The position numbers and the translations under genes are program-made. A stretch of 64,000 bases of DNA from Dyadobacter sp. SG02 (lineage in GTDB: Bacteria; Bacteroidota; Bacteroidia; Cytophagales; Spirosomataceae): contig NZ_FNYL01000003.1 of assembly GCF_900109045.1 (NCBI RefSeq), forward strand, positions 558,001 to 622,000, read 5' to 3'. How positions within the stretch are numbered: the stretch's first letter is position 1; each line of letters begins with the position of its first letter. Below, piece after piece: positions 10,191 through 18,405 of this stretch. The notes under the pieces are model-generated. The model was not told the DNA's origin, did not search any database, and was given only the letters and a program-made list of their open reading frames with translations.

Positions 10191-10607
10191 ATGAAAAAGA
10201 TATTGATCCTGAACGGCCCGAACCTGAATCTTTTGGGCAAAAGAGAGCCCGGTGTGTACGGAAACCAGTCATTTGAGGACTATTTCAAAACGCTGAAAGG
10301 GCTTTTTCCCGACGTGGAGCTGCATTATTTCCAATCGAACCACGAAGGCGCGTTGATCGACAAAATCCATGAAGTAGGCTTCTCATTCGACGGGATCGTG
10401 ATCAATGCGGGCGGTTATACGCATACCTCCGTGGCCCTGGCGGATGCATTATCGTCCGTCACGACGCCGGCTGTCGAAGTCCATATTTCCAATATCCACG
10501 CACGCGAACCGTTCCGGCACCATAGCTACCTGACGTCGCGCTGCAAAGGGATAATCGCGGGGCTGGGGCTGAGGGGGTATGAGTTGGCGGTGCGGTACTT
10601 TCTTTAA
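10191..10607 (+). CDS. aroQ: Type II 3-dehydroquinate dehydratase
   Basis: 138-residue dodecameric shikimate-pathway enzyme that converts 3-dehydroquinate to 3-dehydroshikimate. The signature NGPNLNLLGKREPGVYG at the N-terminus contains the catalytic Arg and Tyr, and NAGGYTHTSVALADAL and VHISNIHAREPFRHHS provide the substrate loop and catalytic His. It is complete and of standard length. The gene is divergent from xerD with a 34-base gap and ends just before an octamer-repeat hairpin shared with the convergent peptidase gene. Confidence 0.96.
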   Translation: MKKILILNGPNLNLLGKREPGVYGNQSFEDYFKTLKGLFPDVELHYFQSNHEGALIDKIHEVGFSFDGIVINAGGYTHTSVALADALSSVTTPAVEVHISNIHAREPFRHHSYLTSRCKGIIAGLGLRGYELAVRYFL

Positions 10608-10610
10608 TTT

Positions 10611-10800
10611 TGAATGATTGAATGATTGAATGAGTGAATGAATTTTGAATGACTGAGTGACCGAATACTTTTTTGTGATTTAATGAGGCAAGTCGTGGTT
10701 TATTGGATCTCAGGTTAAAGACTCCATCAAAATTCACTCATTCACTCATTCAATCATTCAATCATTCAGTCATTCAGTCATTCAGTCATTCACTCATTCA
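10611..10800. repeat. Inverted arrays of an octamer (TGAATGAN) between convergent genes
   Basis: The left arm (10611-10661) holds six copies of TGAATGAN, with one base difference in one copy and a 3-base insert before copy five. The right arm (10733-10800) holds eight full copies of the complementary unit TTCANTCA plus a half copy. About 70 bases of unique sequence lie between. Single-stranded, the arms can pair into a long imperfect hairpin. It occupies the whole gap between aroQ and the M14 peptidase gene, so it could act as a two-way terminator or mRNA-stabilising structure. Confidence 0.85.
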
Positions 10801-10803
10801 AAA

Positions 10804-13302
10804 TTACCGAAACACCGCATTCCCAAACAGCAGCTTTCCCTTTTCCAACATTTCGCGGAATACGGGGTCGTCCATGAGGTAGATCACCTGTCCGCGGCCC
10901 ATTTCCTGGGCGCCGATAATGAGCGTGTTTTTCAGTCTGCCCGCCATTTTGGTGCCTACGAATCCAGCTTTGTAGTTGTCTTCTTTCAGGTAGCCCACAT
11001 TCCAGCCGTCTTTGAGGTAGTCGCGTTCGTAGGCGTCGCGTACAATGGTAAAATACGCGTCGCCGCACCCGAATGCGAGTGGGTGGGTGCGGTCCATCGT
11101 GATCTGGAACATGCTTCCGGGCGAGGAGTCGCTGGCGTCCTCGCGTTGTTGTTCGCCGTACTTTTTGAATGTATCGTCGTCCCTTCTTTTTTCAGAGAAT
11201 TTTTTTGTTAAACCAAACCCCACTTTGTTGACCAAAGCGTCGGTCGCATGCTCCATGGCAATCAGTTTGCCGCCGTTTTTCACCCAGCTTTGAATGACTT
11301 CGAGCTGCTTATCCGGAATAATGTCACCATAACGACCGTCGGGCAGGATCAAAACGTCGATCTCGTTCCAAGGCAGTGTAGCCAGTTTAGCCGCATTAAC
11401 AACCGTTACCGGGTATTTGATCTGCTGTTCGAAGTAATGCCATACAGCGCCAAATGCGGTAGCTGAAATGCCATCGCCGGCCAATGCAACCACTTTCGGC
11501 GCTTTGAGCGCGACCACATTATCATTCCCGAAATCGGGACCGGAGCTTACGAAGCCGGTTTTAACAGGCGTTAGCCTTACAAAATGCTTGTTAGCAAGTG
11601 ATGTAACCAGTTTATCGAACGGAATGCGCTCGTTGCCTTTCCGGGTAATGATCAACGTTCCGGCCGGGTAATTTTTGTCCATTTCAAACGGCGTGTTGGA
11701 AGTTTTGACCAGCACCCCATTCTTCAAAAGTTCAGCAAGAAATGCCACATCTTCTGCACCCGACCAGTTGGCAAGATATGCATAGGGTAATGCAGCAGGA
11801 ATAGCATTATCTATTGTAGCAGTTTGCGTAGTAACAGGCGTCAGTTTTTCCTTCAAACCATAAGCCTTCAACCCAAAAATATAAGCCAGGCCCCAGCTGG
11901 TAACATCGTAGGTCACCGAATCTTCCAGCGACGGCATAGGGTCAAAAAGAATGCGTAACAAATTGGATTTGGGTTGATAGGCGCTGATGAGCAAGTCATT
12001 ATCGCTTATTTTGACACTCTGCTCCGTCGAAGTGGTAAGCTCCGTCCCCTTCGCTGATGATGACTTTCCGGCAATTCCGTAACTGAACCCCTGCCGGTCG
12101 AGCCACTGGCTGAACGACCGGATGTTCTCGCCGTCGCCCGCTTTGACTAAATAGGTTTTGAAATTCCCGGTCGGTGCATTGGCGGCATCCTGATGAAACC
12201 TGACAAACTCCGTAACGATCTTTTCCTTTTGCGACAATACCGCTTCCAAAGTCGCCAGGGTTGTGGCATAATGATGCGCTATGCGTGTATGGAGCGTGAG
12301 TGTGTCGTGCTCGTTCGCGCGCTCGAATGCAAGGCCTGCGCGCCCACCCCCGCCTTGCTCGTACGTGACCCCGATGGCGCCGTTAGCCGTAGGCCAGGTG
12401 TCGCCGTAACTGGGATAAAACAAGTCGTAATCGTTCCGCGTGAAGTATGCCCAGTTATTTTTATCAAAATACTTGCGGCAATACTCGCCGACGAGCTCGT
12501 TGAACTGCCTTTGCCAGGCTGTCACGTCCTTATTGTAAGGCTTTGCAGCCGGAGGAAAGTAATAGCTCCGTGCTGGGCTCATTTCGTGAAAATCGGCGTG
12601 GAAATGGGGCATCCATTGGTTATACAGCGCCACGCGCTCCTGCGTCTCCTTTTGCGTTTGCCATGCCCAGTCGCGGTTGAGGTCGAAAAGATAATGGTTG
12701 AAACGCCCGCCGGGCCAAGGCTCGTCGTGTTCGAGTGCAAACGGCGTTACATCGGGCGTTGCGTTCTGGACACGGTTGTACCATTGCGTGTAGCGCTCAT
12801 AACCGTCGGGATTAATGCAAGGGTCGACGAGGATCACCATGTTTTTGAGAAAATCCTGCGTAAGCGCATTATCCTTGTTGAGCAGTTCATAAAGCACTTT
12901 CATACTCGTATTGGCCGACACCGCCTCATTGCCGTGCACATTATAGCTCAGCCACACAATCGGCGGCACGCTCGCATCCGCCTTTCCCGGCAGCAGTCCG
13001 ATACTTTTCAGGTGATTAGTCCGGATCGTTTCCAGCTTCGAGATGTTTTCCGGCGACGACACGAATGCAAGCATCAGCGGCCGCCCCTCGTTTGTAGTAC
13101 CGTATTGGACAAGCTTCATCCGGTCGGCATTCCGCGACTGCGTGAATTTGAAATAGTCGACGATCAGGTGGTGATACGCGAATTTCGAACCGAGCGGGAA
13201 GCCCAGGAACTGATCGGGCGTCTGATTTTGTGCAAATGCAGTTTGTGCAAATACGGGTTGAATGGAGAGCAGAAGGAGAACGAAGCGGGTCAGTCTGGTC
13301 AT
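10804..13302 (-). CDS. Large exported M14-family zinc carboxypeptidase
   Basis: 832 residues. A signal peptide (residues 1-20, ending VFAQ) is followed by an M14 peptidase domain: zinc ligands His123 and Glu126 in NVHGNEAVS and His239 in DFHEM, plus the substrate-site DPCINPDGYER and the FDLNRDW stretch. The second half (about residues 540-800) includes an alpha/beta region around DVLILPDGRYGDI that resembles a class-I glutamine-amidotransferase-like fold, often seen in long Bacteroidota M14 proteins. The start at 13302 is chosen because a good signal peptide begins there. Probably a periplasmic or outer-surface peptidase; substrate unknown. Confidence 0.9.
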   Translation of the reverse strand: MTRLTRFVLLLLSIQPVFAQTAFAQNQTPDQFLGFPLGSKFAYHHLIVDYFKFTQSRNADRMKLVQYGTTNEGRPLMLAFVSSPENISKLETIRTNHLKSIGLLPGKADASVPPIVWLSYNVHGNEAVSANTSMKVLYELLNKDNALTQDFLKNMVILVDPCINPDGYERYTQWYNRVQNATPDVTPFALEHDEPWPGGRFNHYLFDLNRDWAWQTQKETQERVALYNQWMPHFHADFHEMSPARSYYFPPAAKPYNKDVTAWQRQFNELVGEYCRKYFDKNNWAYFTRNDYDLFYPSYGDTWPTANGAIGVTYEQGGGGRAGLAFERANEHDTLTLHTRIAHHYATTLATLEAVLSQKEKIVTEFVRFHQDAANAPTGNFKTYLVKAGDGENIRSFSQWLDRQGFSYGIAGKSSSAKGTELTTSTEQSVKISDNDLLISAYQPKSNLLRILFDPMPSLEDSVTYDVTSWGLAYIFGLKAYGLKEKLTPVTTQTATIDNAIPAALPYAYLANWSGAEDVAFLAELLKNGVLVKTSNTPFEMDKNYPAGTLIITRKGNERIPFDKLVTSLANKHFVRLTPVKTGFVSSGPDFGNDNVVALKAPKVVALAGDGISATAFGAVWHYFEQQIKYPVTVVNAAKLATLPWNEIDVLILPDGRYGDIIPDKQLEVIQSWVKNGGKLIAMEHATDALVNKVGFGLTKKFSEKRRDDDTFKKYGEQQREDASDSSPGSMFQITMDRTHPLAFGCGDAYFTIVRDAYERDYLKDGWNVGYLKEDNYKAGFVGTKMAGRLKNTLIIGAQEMGRGQVIYLMDDPVFREMLEKGKLLFGNAVFR

Positions 13303-13332
13303 TGGAAGCGAAACGGCGTAAGTAGGTAAACC

Positions 13333-13361
13333 CAAAGTTAAAAAGTTACCGGAATTACCAA
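13333..13361 (-). promoter_or_regulatory. Promoter of the M14 peptidase gene
   Basis: Reading the minus strand, TTG (13361-13359), an 18-base gap and TAACTTTG (13340-13333) match the Bacteroidota vegetative promoter pattern exactly. The start codon lies about 30 bases downstream. Confidence 0.65.
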
Positions 13362-13451
13362 TGCGGCGCGAAGTGATAAAAAAAGTTTGTGTTAAATGTT
13401 GTTGAAAATGAGTTAACTAAAAATTAATTGATTTTTATTTGCCGTCAGGAG

Positions 13452-13482
13452 TTGCTTTTTTAAATCTGACCCTGCATCTTTG
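13452..13482 (+). promoter_or_regulatory. Promoter of tRNA-Glu
   Basis: TTG at 13452-13454, 20 bases, then CATCTTTG at 13475-13482 (one base from TAnnTTTG). Transcription would begin near 13489, about 70 bases before the mature tRNA. Confidence 0.6.
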
Positions 13483-13556
13483 CACCACGTTACGGAAACG
13501 CAAACGGAAAAAGTGAAAGAAAGTGTTGAAAAAACGCACGAAGTAGGAGACCAGTC

Positions 13557-13628
13557 GGCCCATTCGTCTAGCGGTTAGGACACGACCCTTTCACGGTTGA
13601 AACAGGGGTTCGATTCCCCTATGGGTCA
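13557..13628 (+). tRNA. tRNA-Glu (anticodon UUC)
   Basis: A full cloverleaf can be drawn: acceptor stem GGCCCAT with ATGGGTC (one G-U pair), anticodon stem CGACC/GGTTG around the loop CTTTCAC with anticodon TTC at 13590-13592, and a T arm AGGGG-TTCGATT-CCCCT. The CCA end is not encoded, as usual in this phylum. Confidence 0.97.
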
Positions 13629-13663
13629 CAAAACCGTGCGAAGTTAGCACTTTCAATCACTGC

Positions 13664-13696
13664 AAAAACCGCTCATAACCTGAGCGGTTTTTTGTT
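13664..13696 (+). terminator. Terminator after tRNA-Glu
   Basis: Stem AAAAACCGCTCA (13664-13675) pairs with TGAGCGGTTTTT (13681-13692) across the loop TAACC, followed by T residues. Confidence 0.9.
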
Positions 13697-13779
13697 TTTG
13701 TGCCCTGCCGGCATGTAAACAATTCGTTAAATCTGCCCTCCGCATTTACTTCAAATCCACTCAATCGGTATCTTTCTTT

Positions 13780-14807
13780 ATGAAAGTATTGGTAACCGGC
13801 AGTGCGGGTTTATCGGGTTTCATACCGTGATGAAGCTGCTGCAAGAGGGTTTTGAAGTAGTAGGCCTCGACAATATCAACGACTATTATTCGCCCCAGCT
13901 CAAATATGCGCGGCTCCGGGAGGCGGGTATCCGCAAGGAATTGATCAAATGGTACCAGCTCGTGCAAAGCTCGGCCAGTAGCCGTTACCGGTTCGTGCGG
14001 ATGAACCTGGAAGACAAGCAGCAACTTTTCAGTCTGTTCCAATCGGAGCGGTTCGACTATGTGATCAATCTTGCTGCGCAAGCGGGCGTACGGTATTCGA
14101 TCGAGAACCCGGATGTGTATGTGCAATCGAATATCATCGGGTTTCATTATGTGCTCGAAGCCTGCCGCTATTTCCCGCCAAGGCATCTGGTGCATGCATC
14201 GTCGTCGTCGGTGTATGGTGCCAATGCAAAAATCCCTTTCCTGGAAGAGGATAAGGCCGATTCGCCGATGAGCCTTTATGCGGCCACGAAAAAAGGGAAC
14301 GAGCTGATGGCGCACGCTTACAGCCATCTTTATAATATACCCATCACCTGCCTGCGATTCTTCACGGTTTACGGCCCCTGGGGGCGTCCCGATATGGCCC
14401 CGATGCTCTTTGCCCGCGCGATTCACGAAGGTGAGCCTATCCAGGTTTTCAACAATGGCGATATGGAGCGGGATTTTACGTTCGTTGGCGACATTGTGGA
14501 AGGCGTAGCGCAGACGATGCTGGCCGGTTTCGAACAAGAGCCGCAGTACCGGGTGCTGAACATCGGCAACGGTTCGCCCGTCAATCTGATGAAGTTCATC
14601 GAAGAGCTCGAAGTGAGTATGGGCGCGCGGGCCATTAAACATTTCCTTCCTATGCAGGCGGGCGACGTTCCCAGGACGTGGGCAAGCCGCAAGAACCTTG
14701 AAAAGATCACCCACTACAAACCGCAGGTGGCATTGAGCGCCGGGATCAGGGAATTTGCCCGGTGGTACCTCGAATACAGTAGCCAGCTGGCCGCTTTTCA
14801 TGCCTAA
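13780..14807 (+). CDS. UDP-glucuronate 4-epimerase-like NAD-dependent epimerase, with an apparent N-terminal frameshift
   Basis: A short-chain sugar-nucleotide epimerase of about 342 residues. An ATG at 13780 opens with MKVLVTGSAG, the Rossmann nucleotide-binding start, but the frame then runs into TGA at 13827-13829. From 13827 the next frame continues perfectly with MKLLQEGFEVVGLDNINDYY through the catalytic YAATK and the RPDMAPMLF and RDFTFVGDIVEG motifs to the stop. Restoring one T in the TTT run at 13809-13811 would give GFIGFHTV and join the two frames. So this is either a sequence error or a true inactivating deletion. A restart at the GTG at 13827 would lack the first strand and the NAD loop, so it is unlikely to be active. 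Confidence 0.85.
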
Positions 14808-15168
14808 TCATCCTACAATACCAGAATTTTTCTGTCCGAATTTTTAAACTAGTTCTATGAACATTAGATCTAGTTCTCTCTTAGTATCAATCATTTGCAA
14901 ATCTTGCGCTCCTGGAAATTTATTTTTCTCATTAAATTTTAGGGGTACTTGTCACAAAAATTGTGGCTAGAAGTTTCCCAGACGCCGTTTTGTCGTTTTT
15001 CTGCTTTTTTAGTGAGGCATTTTAAAGAATTTGTGAGCAATATTATTCTACAAGTATAAAATATTTTCTAGGTCTTTGTAGTATATTTGGAAACGAACGA
15101 AACAACCGGTTTCAAATTGTATTGCAGCCGATTACTTGTTCATATCGCCCACTTATTTTTTATGCTCT
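14808..15168. other. AT-rich intergenic region upstream of the T9SS protein gene
   Basis: 361 bases without a gene. It contains two direct copies of CTAGTTCT at 14849-14856 and 14870-14877, spaced exactly 21 bases, a CACAA-AAA-TTGTG dyad at 14953-14965, and a TATATTTG minus-7 match at 15082-15089. No reading frame worth calling was seen on either strand. Confidence 0.6.
15082..15089 (+). promoter_or_regulatory. Candidate minus-7 box for the T9SS-exported protein gene
   Basis: TATATTTG matches TAnnTTTG exactly; the ATG at 15169 would have a leader of about 70 bases. No convincing minus-33 element is visible. Confidence 0.4.
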
Positions 15169-17340
15169 ATGAAATTTTTACTGAAACTTGTTTTTGCGGG
15201 AGGAGTGATAAGCTCGGTGGCAGCGGCTCCTAACAACGACACTGGAAGCATGGGAATGCCTGTGGACAGTGTGAATGTGGAAAGCAGTATTGCAAGCGAC
15301 CTGAACGGCTCTTACGAGATCAGGAATCCCTATGCAGAGTCTGCGGACGAATCCTTCACCATTGCGGCCAAAACGGCTGCTCCCTTGGCCACCAGGGTTT
15401 CCTGCGGCGGCCGGACGTGGACACACGGTGAACTTTTGGGACACACGGGTGATGGTCAGCCTGTGTACACCCGTATCACGGACAACAGGATTTATCTCAA
15501 CTGGAATGGCCGGGTACCCGACAACATCTGGATCCTTTATCACCTTCAGGAAGGTACTTTCCCAATAAACGGTGCGAACGATGCGCTCATCGATGGCTGT
15601 GTGAACCCGGTTGACCCAAGCACGGGGCCGGTGAACCTGCTGGGCACGAACGGAAGCGGCCAGATCACCTGTAACGGCGTAGCTATGCCAAATGGCAACA
15701 GACTGGGTGTTTTTGTAGGAAGCACCGGAAATACCTACCAGTTTATCAAATATGTGAACGGTCTTCTGCGTGTGATGATCAAGCAGGGAGAAAACGATAG
15801 TCGCGAGGACAACTATTACATGGGCCTGCTCAACGAGACGATCCAGGGTAAAGACGGAAGCTACCTCGATCCTCAATGGAGAGGCGTACTGACCACCGAC
15901 ATGGTAAATGGCTGTTTCTGGCCTACTGCTCCCAAAATGGCAACACCGCTGCCTGATAACACCTGTGCATCAGGTCCGGCTATTAGCAATGTTACCAACA
16001 TCAGCCAGACTGCCCTGACGGTTTCCTTCACCGGTTCCGGTGTGACGAGCCTCAAATGGCGTATCAAATCCAATGGTTCGGAAGTAAGGTCGGGCACGAC
16101 GAACGATTTCGGCGGTGCTACCTCGACAAACCTGTCCTATTCTTTACTGGCTCCGGGTAACTACACGCTGGAAATTGAAGGAAACAATTGTTCTTCGGGA
16201 GTGAGCAGCCGTGCATTTACGATCAACGAGCCTGTGGTAGTCATTCCTGATTGCCAGAACGGCCCTTCGGTGTCGAGCGTAACTTCCATCACGCCGACCA
16301 GCGCGACGGTTAATTTTGGAGGCACCAACCTGCACGTGTTCTCATGGAGAATCCTGAGTGGCAGCAATGCGGTAGCAAGCGGAAAAACAGGCACGCTTAC
16401 TTCGAATTCGGCGAATTTGTCATTCAACTTCCTACAAAACGGTACCTATACTTTCGAGCTGAAAGCGGAGGATTGTAAAGCACCGTCCGTGGTGACAAGA
16501 AATTTCACTGTGGCTGCGACAGAAGTGCCTTGTACGCGCGGGCCGAGTCTGCAATCGATTATATCTGCGAATGAAACGAGCCTTCAATTCCTTTTCGACG
16601 GCGAGAATGTTTTTGCTATCGACTGGCGGGTTAAAAAAGATGGTGTGGTGATTCGTCAAAACCGCGTTTCACCGACCAGCAACAGGCCAGTTATTAACTA
16701 TAATACTTTGGCAAACGGTGCATATATTCTTGAAATTGAGGGAGGAAGCTGTAAATCGACCCCTGTTGCATCTGCATTTGGTGTGAACGTTGCACTACCT
16801 ATTTACATCTCGAATTTTGAAGGAAAAACCGTTGAAAACGGCGTTGAGCTAAGCTGGAATGTGGTGGAGGAAAAAGACGGAAAAGAATTCGAAGTGTTGC
16901 GTTACGACGACCGCATGCAGAATGAGGAAGTTTTGGGTAAAGTAGCCCTTACGGATCAGCGTATCGGCAAATACACCTTCCTGGACAAAAATCCGTTGCT
17001 GGGCACGAATTACTATCAGTTGAAGCAGATTGATATTGACGGTACTTACACCAAAAGCAAGATCGTTGCCGTGAAACCGGAGCTGCTTTCGGCCACCGTT
17101 ATCGCACCGAACCCGGCTGAGGACTTCGTAAATGTACGGTTCTCGTCGCGTACTGCCGGAACTTCGGAAGTAACGATCTACAACATTGCCGGCCAACCGG
17201 TGAGCGCGTCTACGATCCGCATTTCGGAAGGCCAGAACAATCACCGCATTAATGTGAGGAAACTGGGTGGAGGGCATTACTTTATGAAGATTAACCACGG
17301 TGGCGAAGCGACGAAGCTCCGCTTCATCAAGGCTGATTGA
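15169..17340 (+). CDS. Secreted Ig-repeat protein with a type IX secretion C-terminal sorting domain
   Basis: 723 residues. A signal peptide (MKFLLKLVFAGGVISSVAAA) leads into a roughly 200-residue region with conserved cysteines. Three successive modules of about 85 residues follow, each opening with GP(A/S)(I/V/L)S plus a valine-rich strand and holding an SxxWRI-type core strand and a GxYTLEIEG-type closing strand. They are Ig/fibronectin-like and mutually similar. A further FN3-like module begins LPIYISNFEGK. The C-terminus, starting near VIAPNPAEDFVNVRF and ending YFMKINHGGEATKLRFIKAD, is a type A T9SS sorting domain, so the protein should cross the outer membrane and be attached or released. 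Ligand unknown. Confidence 0.85.
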   Translation: MKFLLKLVFAGGVISSVAAAPNNDTGSMGMPVDSVNVESSIASDLNGSYEIRNPYAESADESFTIAAKTAAPLATRVSCGGRTWTHGELLGHTGDGQPVYTRITDNRIYLNWNGRVPDNIWILYHLQEGTFPINGANDALIDGCVNPVDPSTGPVNLLGTNGSGQITCNGVAMPNGNRLGVFVGSTGNTYQFIKYVNGLLRVMIKQGENDSREDNYYMGLLNETIQGKDGSYLDPQWRGVLTTDMVNGCFWPTAPKMATPLPDNTCASGPAISNVTNISQTALTVSFTGSGVTSLKWRIKSNGSEVRSGTTNDFGGATSTNLSYSLLAPGNYTLEIEGNNCSSGVSSRAFTINEPVVVIPDCQNGPSVSSVTSITPTSATVNFGGTNLHVFSWRILSGSNAVASGKTGTLTSNSANLSFNFLQNGTYTFELKAEDCKAPSVVTRNFTVAATEVPCTRGPSLQSIISANETSLQFLFDGENVFAIDWRVKKDGVVIRQNRVSPTSNRPVINYNTLANGAYILEIEGGSCKSTPVASAFGVNVALPIYISNFEGKTVENGVELSWNVVEEKDGKEFEVLRYDDRMQNEEVLGKVALTDQRIGKYTFLDKNPLLGTNYYQLKQIDIDGTYTKSKIVAVKPELLSATVIAPNPAEDFVNVRFSSRTAGTSEVTIYNIAGQPVSASTIRISEGQNNHRINVRKLGGGHYFMKINHGGEATKLRFIKAD

Positions 17341-17366
17341 TCAGAAAATAGTTTAATAATATGCAG

Positions 17367-17399
17367 AAACGGCCGGGTTGCGAAACCCGGCCGTTTTTT
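17367..17399 (+). terminator. Rho-independent terminator after the T9SS protein gene
   Basis: 13-bp perfect GC-rich stem (17367-17379 with 17384-17396) closed by a GCGA tetraloop of the GNRA type, then a T run. Confidence 0.95.
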
Positions 17400-17433
17400 G
17401 TTGGAAAGTGCGCCAGCATTTTAAATAGGGCTG

Positions 17434-17706
17434 CTAAATAGGATTAGCGTTGATCCCGGCAATTCTCTCTAATGCCAGGGTAACCTGCTCAATGCGATCA
17501 ACATGCCCGCGTTTCGGATCGGAGAATGCCTGCGCGACCGAGCGCATATACGCCTCACCCGTACGCGTGTCGAAGAAAGCATCATTTTGCGCCAGCATTT
17601 CGCGCCATTTCGGACCGACGACCGTTTTCGCTTTTGCAAAGCGGATCAATAACCTTTGCTTGATCGGCAGGACAGGCCCATCCGCCGGACTTGTTTCGAT
17701 GTGCAT
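17434..17706 (-). CDS. Small protein of unknown function next to an XRE regulator
   Basis: 90 residues, basic and mostly helical in appearance (IKQRLLIRFAKAKTVVGPKW and the C-terminal RIEQVTLALERIAG). No signal peptide or membrane helix. I do not recognise a family. It is divergent from the XRE regulator at 17806, which suggests the regulator may control it from the shared 99-base region. A frame on the opposite strand (17450-17740) is less protein-like. Composition and position favour a real gene, but this is moderate evidence only. Confidence 0.55.
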   Translation of the reverse strand: MHIETSPADGPVLPIKQRLLIRFAKAKTVVGPKWREMLAQNDAFFDTRTGEAYMRSVAQAFSDPKRGHVDRIEQVTLALERIAGINANPI

Positions 17707-17736
17707 AATGTGTAATTTGCGGTTAACAGATTGTGT

Positions 17737-17805
17737 TTAGCAAATTTAATTCAATTTGATTTAAATACAATTCAAAATGGGTAATTTTTTACTGTTTTTG
17801 AATTA
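17737..17805. promoter_or_regulatory. Divergent regulatory region with repeated TTGAATT half-sites
   Basis: The very AT-rich gap between the divergent small gene and the XRE regulator carries AATTCAA twice (17747-17782) and TTGAATT once just before the regulator's ATG. Such repeated half-sites are what an autoregulating XRE protein would be expected to bind. Inference only. Confidence 0.35.
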
Positions 17806-18141
17806 ATGTTTGACTATCAAAGAGTTCGTAAGCTTCGTGAGCATTTGCAATTGAGTGAAAGTCAGTTCGCTAAAAAAATTGGCGTGGCTCAAAGCACCTA
17901 TAATAGGTTTGAAAAGGGCTCGGCAAGTTTGACGGCAGAAGCGATTAGCGAAATTGTGGGCCTATTCGATGTGAATCCATACTGGCTGCTGCTTGGACGC
18001 GGCGGCAATGACCCGGAATTTATCAATAATGCTGAACTCATCACCGTAAGTAAAGACGAATACATTGATTTACAGCGGAAGGCTTTGCAGAACCAGGACG
18101 AGCGGATAGCGGAATTGGAGCGGGAGTTGGGGAAGAAATAA
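17806..18141 (+). CDS. XRE-family helix-turn-helix regulator with coiled-coil tail
   Basis: 111 residues. Residues 5-65 form a Cro/C1-type HTH: VRKLREHLQLSESQFAKKIG, then VAQSTYNRFEKGSASLT with the recognition helix. The segment after residue 80 (DLQRKALQNQDERIAELERE) is a predicted coiled coil for dimerisation. It resembles small phage- or accessory-type repressors. It lies first in a patch of toxin-antitoxin genes and is followed by its own terminator, so it is probably transcribed alone. Target unknown, although self-regulation through the upstream AATTCAA repeats is plausible. Confidence 0.85.
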   Translation: MFDYQRVRKLREHLQLSESQFAKKIGVAQSTYNRFEKGSASLTAEAISEIVGLFDVNPYWLLLGRGGNDPEFINNAELITVSKDEYIDLQRKALQNQDERIAELERELGKK

Positions 18142-18159
18142 AATGTATTTAACACTTGT

Positions 18160-18192
18160 ATAAAGGTCGCATTTTTGCGACCTTTATTTTTT
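18160..18192 (+). terminator. Terminator between the XRE regulator and hicA
   Basis: Stem ATAAAGGTCGCA (18160-18171) pairs with TGCGACCTTTAT (18176-18187) across a TTTT loop, then a T run. Confidence 0.85.
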
Positions 18193-18198
18193 CCACAC

Positions 18199-18205
18199 CA
18201 CACTA
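18199..18205 (+). promoter_or_regulatory. CACACTA leader element before hicA (first copy)
   Basis: CACACTA lies 7 bases before the hicA start. The same CACACTR heptamer occurs 4-12 bases before three minus-strand gene starts in this patch (19369-19375, 19595-19601 and 20239-20245). Confidence 0.35.
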
Positions 18206-18212
18206 TATCAAG

Positions 18213-18398
18213 ATGAATGCAAAGGAGTTGATCAGATTGCTTGAACGCAACGGCTGGCGAGAAGTGAGATGCCGAGGTAGTCATCGTATTTTCAAACATC
18301 CGGAGATGCCACAGGCGGTTCCGGTTGCGTACCACGGAAGTAAGGATATTCCGCCAGGGACACTCAATAGAATTTTAAAGGAAGCCGGTCTTAAATAG
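18213..18398 (+). CDS. hicA: HicA-family mRNA interferase toxin (first copy)
   Basis: 61 residues of the double-stranded-RNA-binding-like HicA fold. MNAKELIRLLERNGWREVR is the typical start, followed by RGSHRIFKHP with the catalytic histidine and the closing helix GTLNRILKEAGLK. HicA toxins cleave mRNA and tmRNA and are blocked by HicB. The start at 18213 is chosen because upstream codons run into the terminator hairpin. The hicB gene begins 7 bases after the stop, so the pair is an operon with the toxin first, as usual for hic systems. Confidence 0.9.
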   Translation: MNAKELIRLLERNGWREVRCRGSHRIFKHPEMPQAVPVAYHGSKDIPPGTLNRILKEAGLK

Positions 18399-18405
18399 CA
18401 TCGTG

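Noticed and set aside
10611-10800. CRISPR-like array
   Set aside because: The 8-base units are contiguous with no spacers, in inverted arms, and there are no cas genes near.
12193-13329. 378-residue plus-strand frame under the M14 peptidase
   Set aside because: The peptidase has clear catalytic motifs and signal peptide; the plus frame has none.
13557-13628. tRNA-Glu as an attachment site
   Set aside because: No second copy of the tRNA 3' end was seen in the window and no integrase is adjacent.
13761-14801. Long open frame on the minus strand under the epimerase gene
   Set aside because: It is the mirror of a gene with strong family motifs and shows no motif of its own; a shadow.
17450-17740. 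96-residue plus-strand frame opposite the small unknown gene
   Set aside because: Cys- and Arg-rich composition without pattern; the minus-strand frame reads more like protein and has a divergent regulator.
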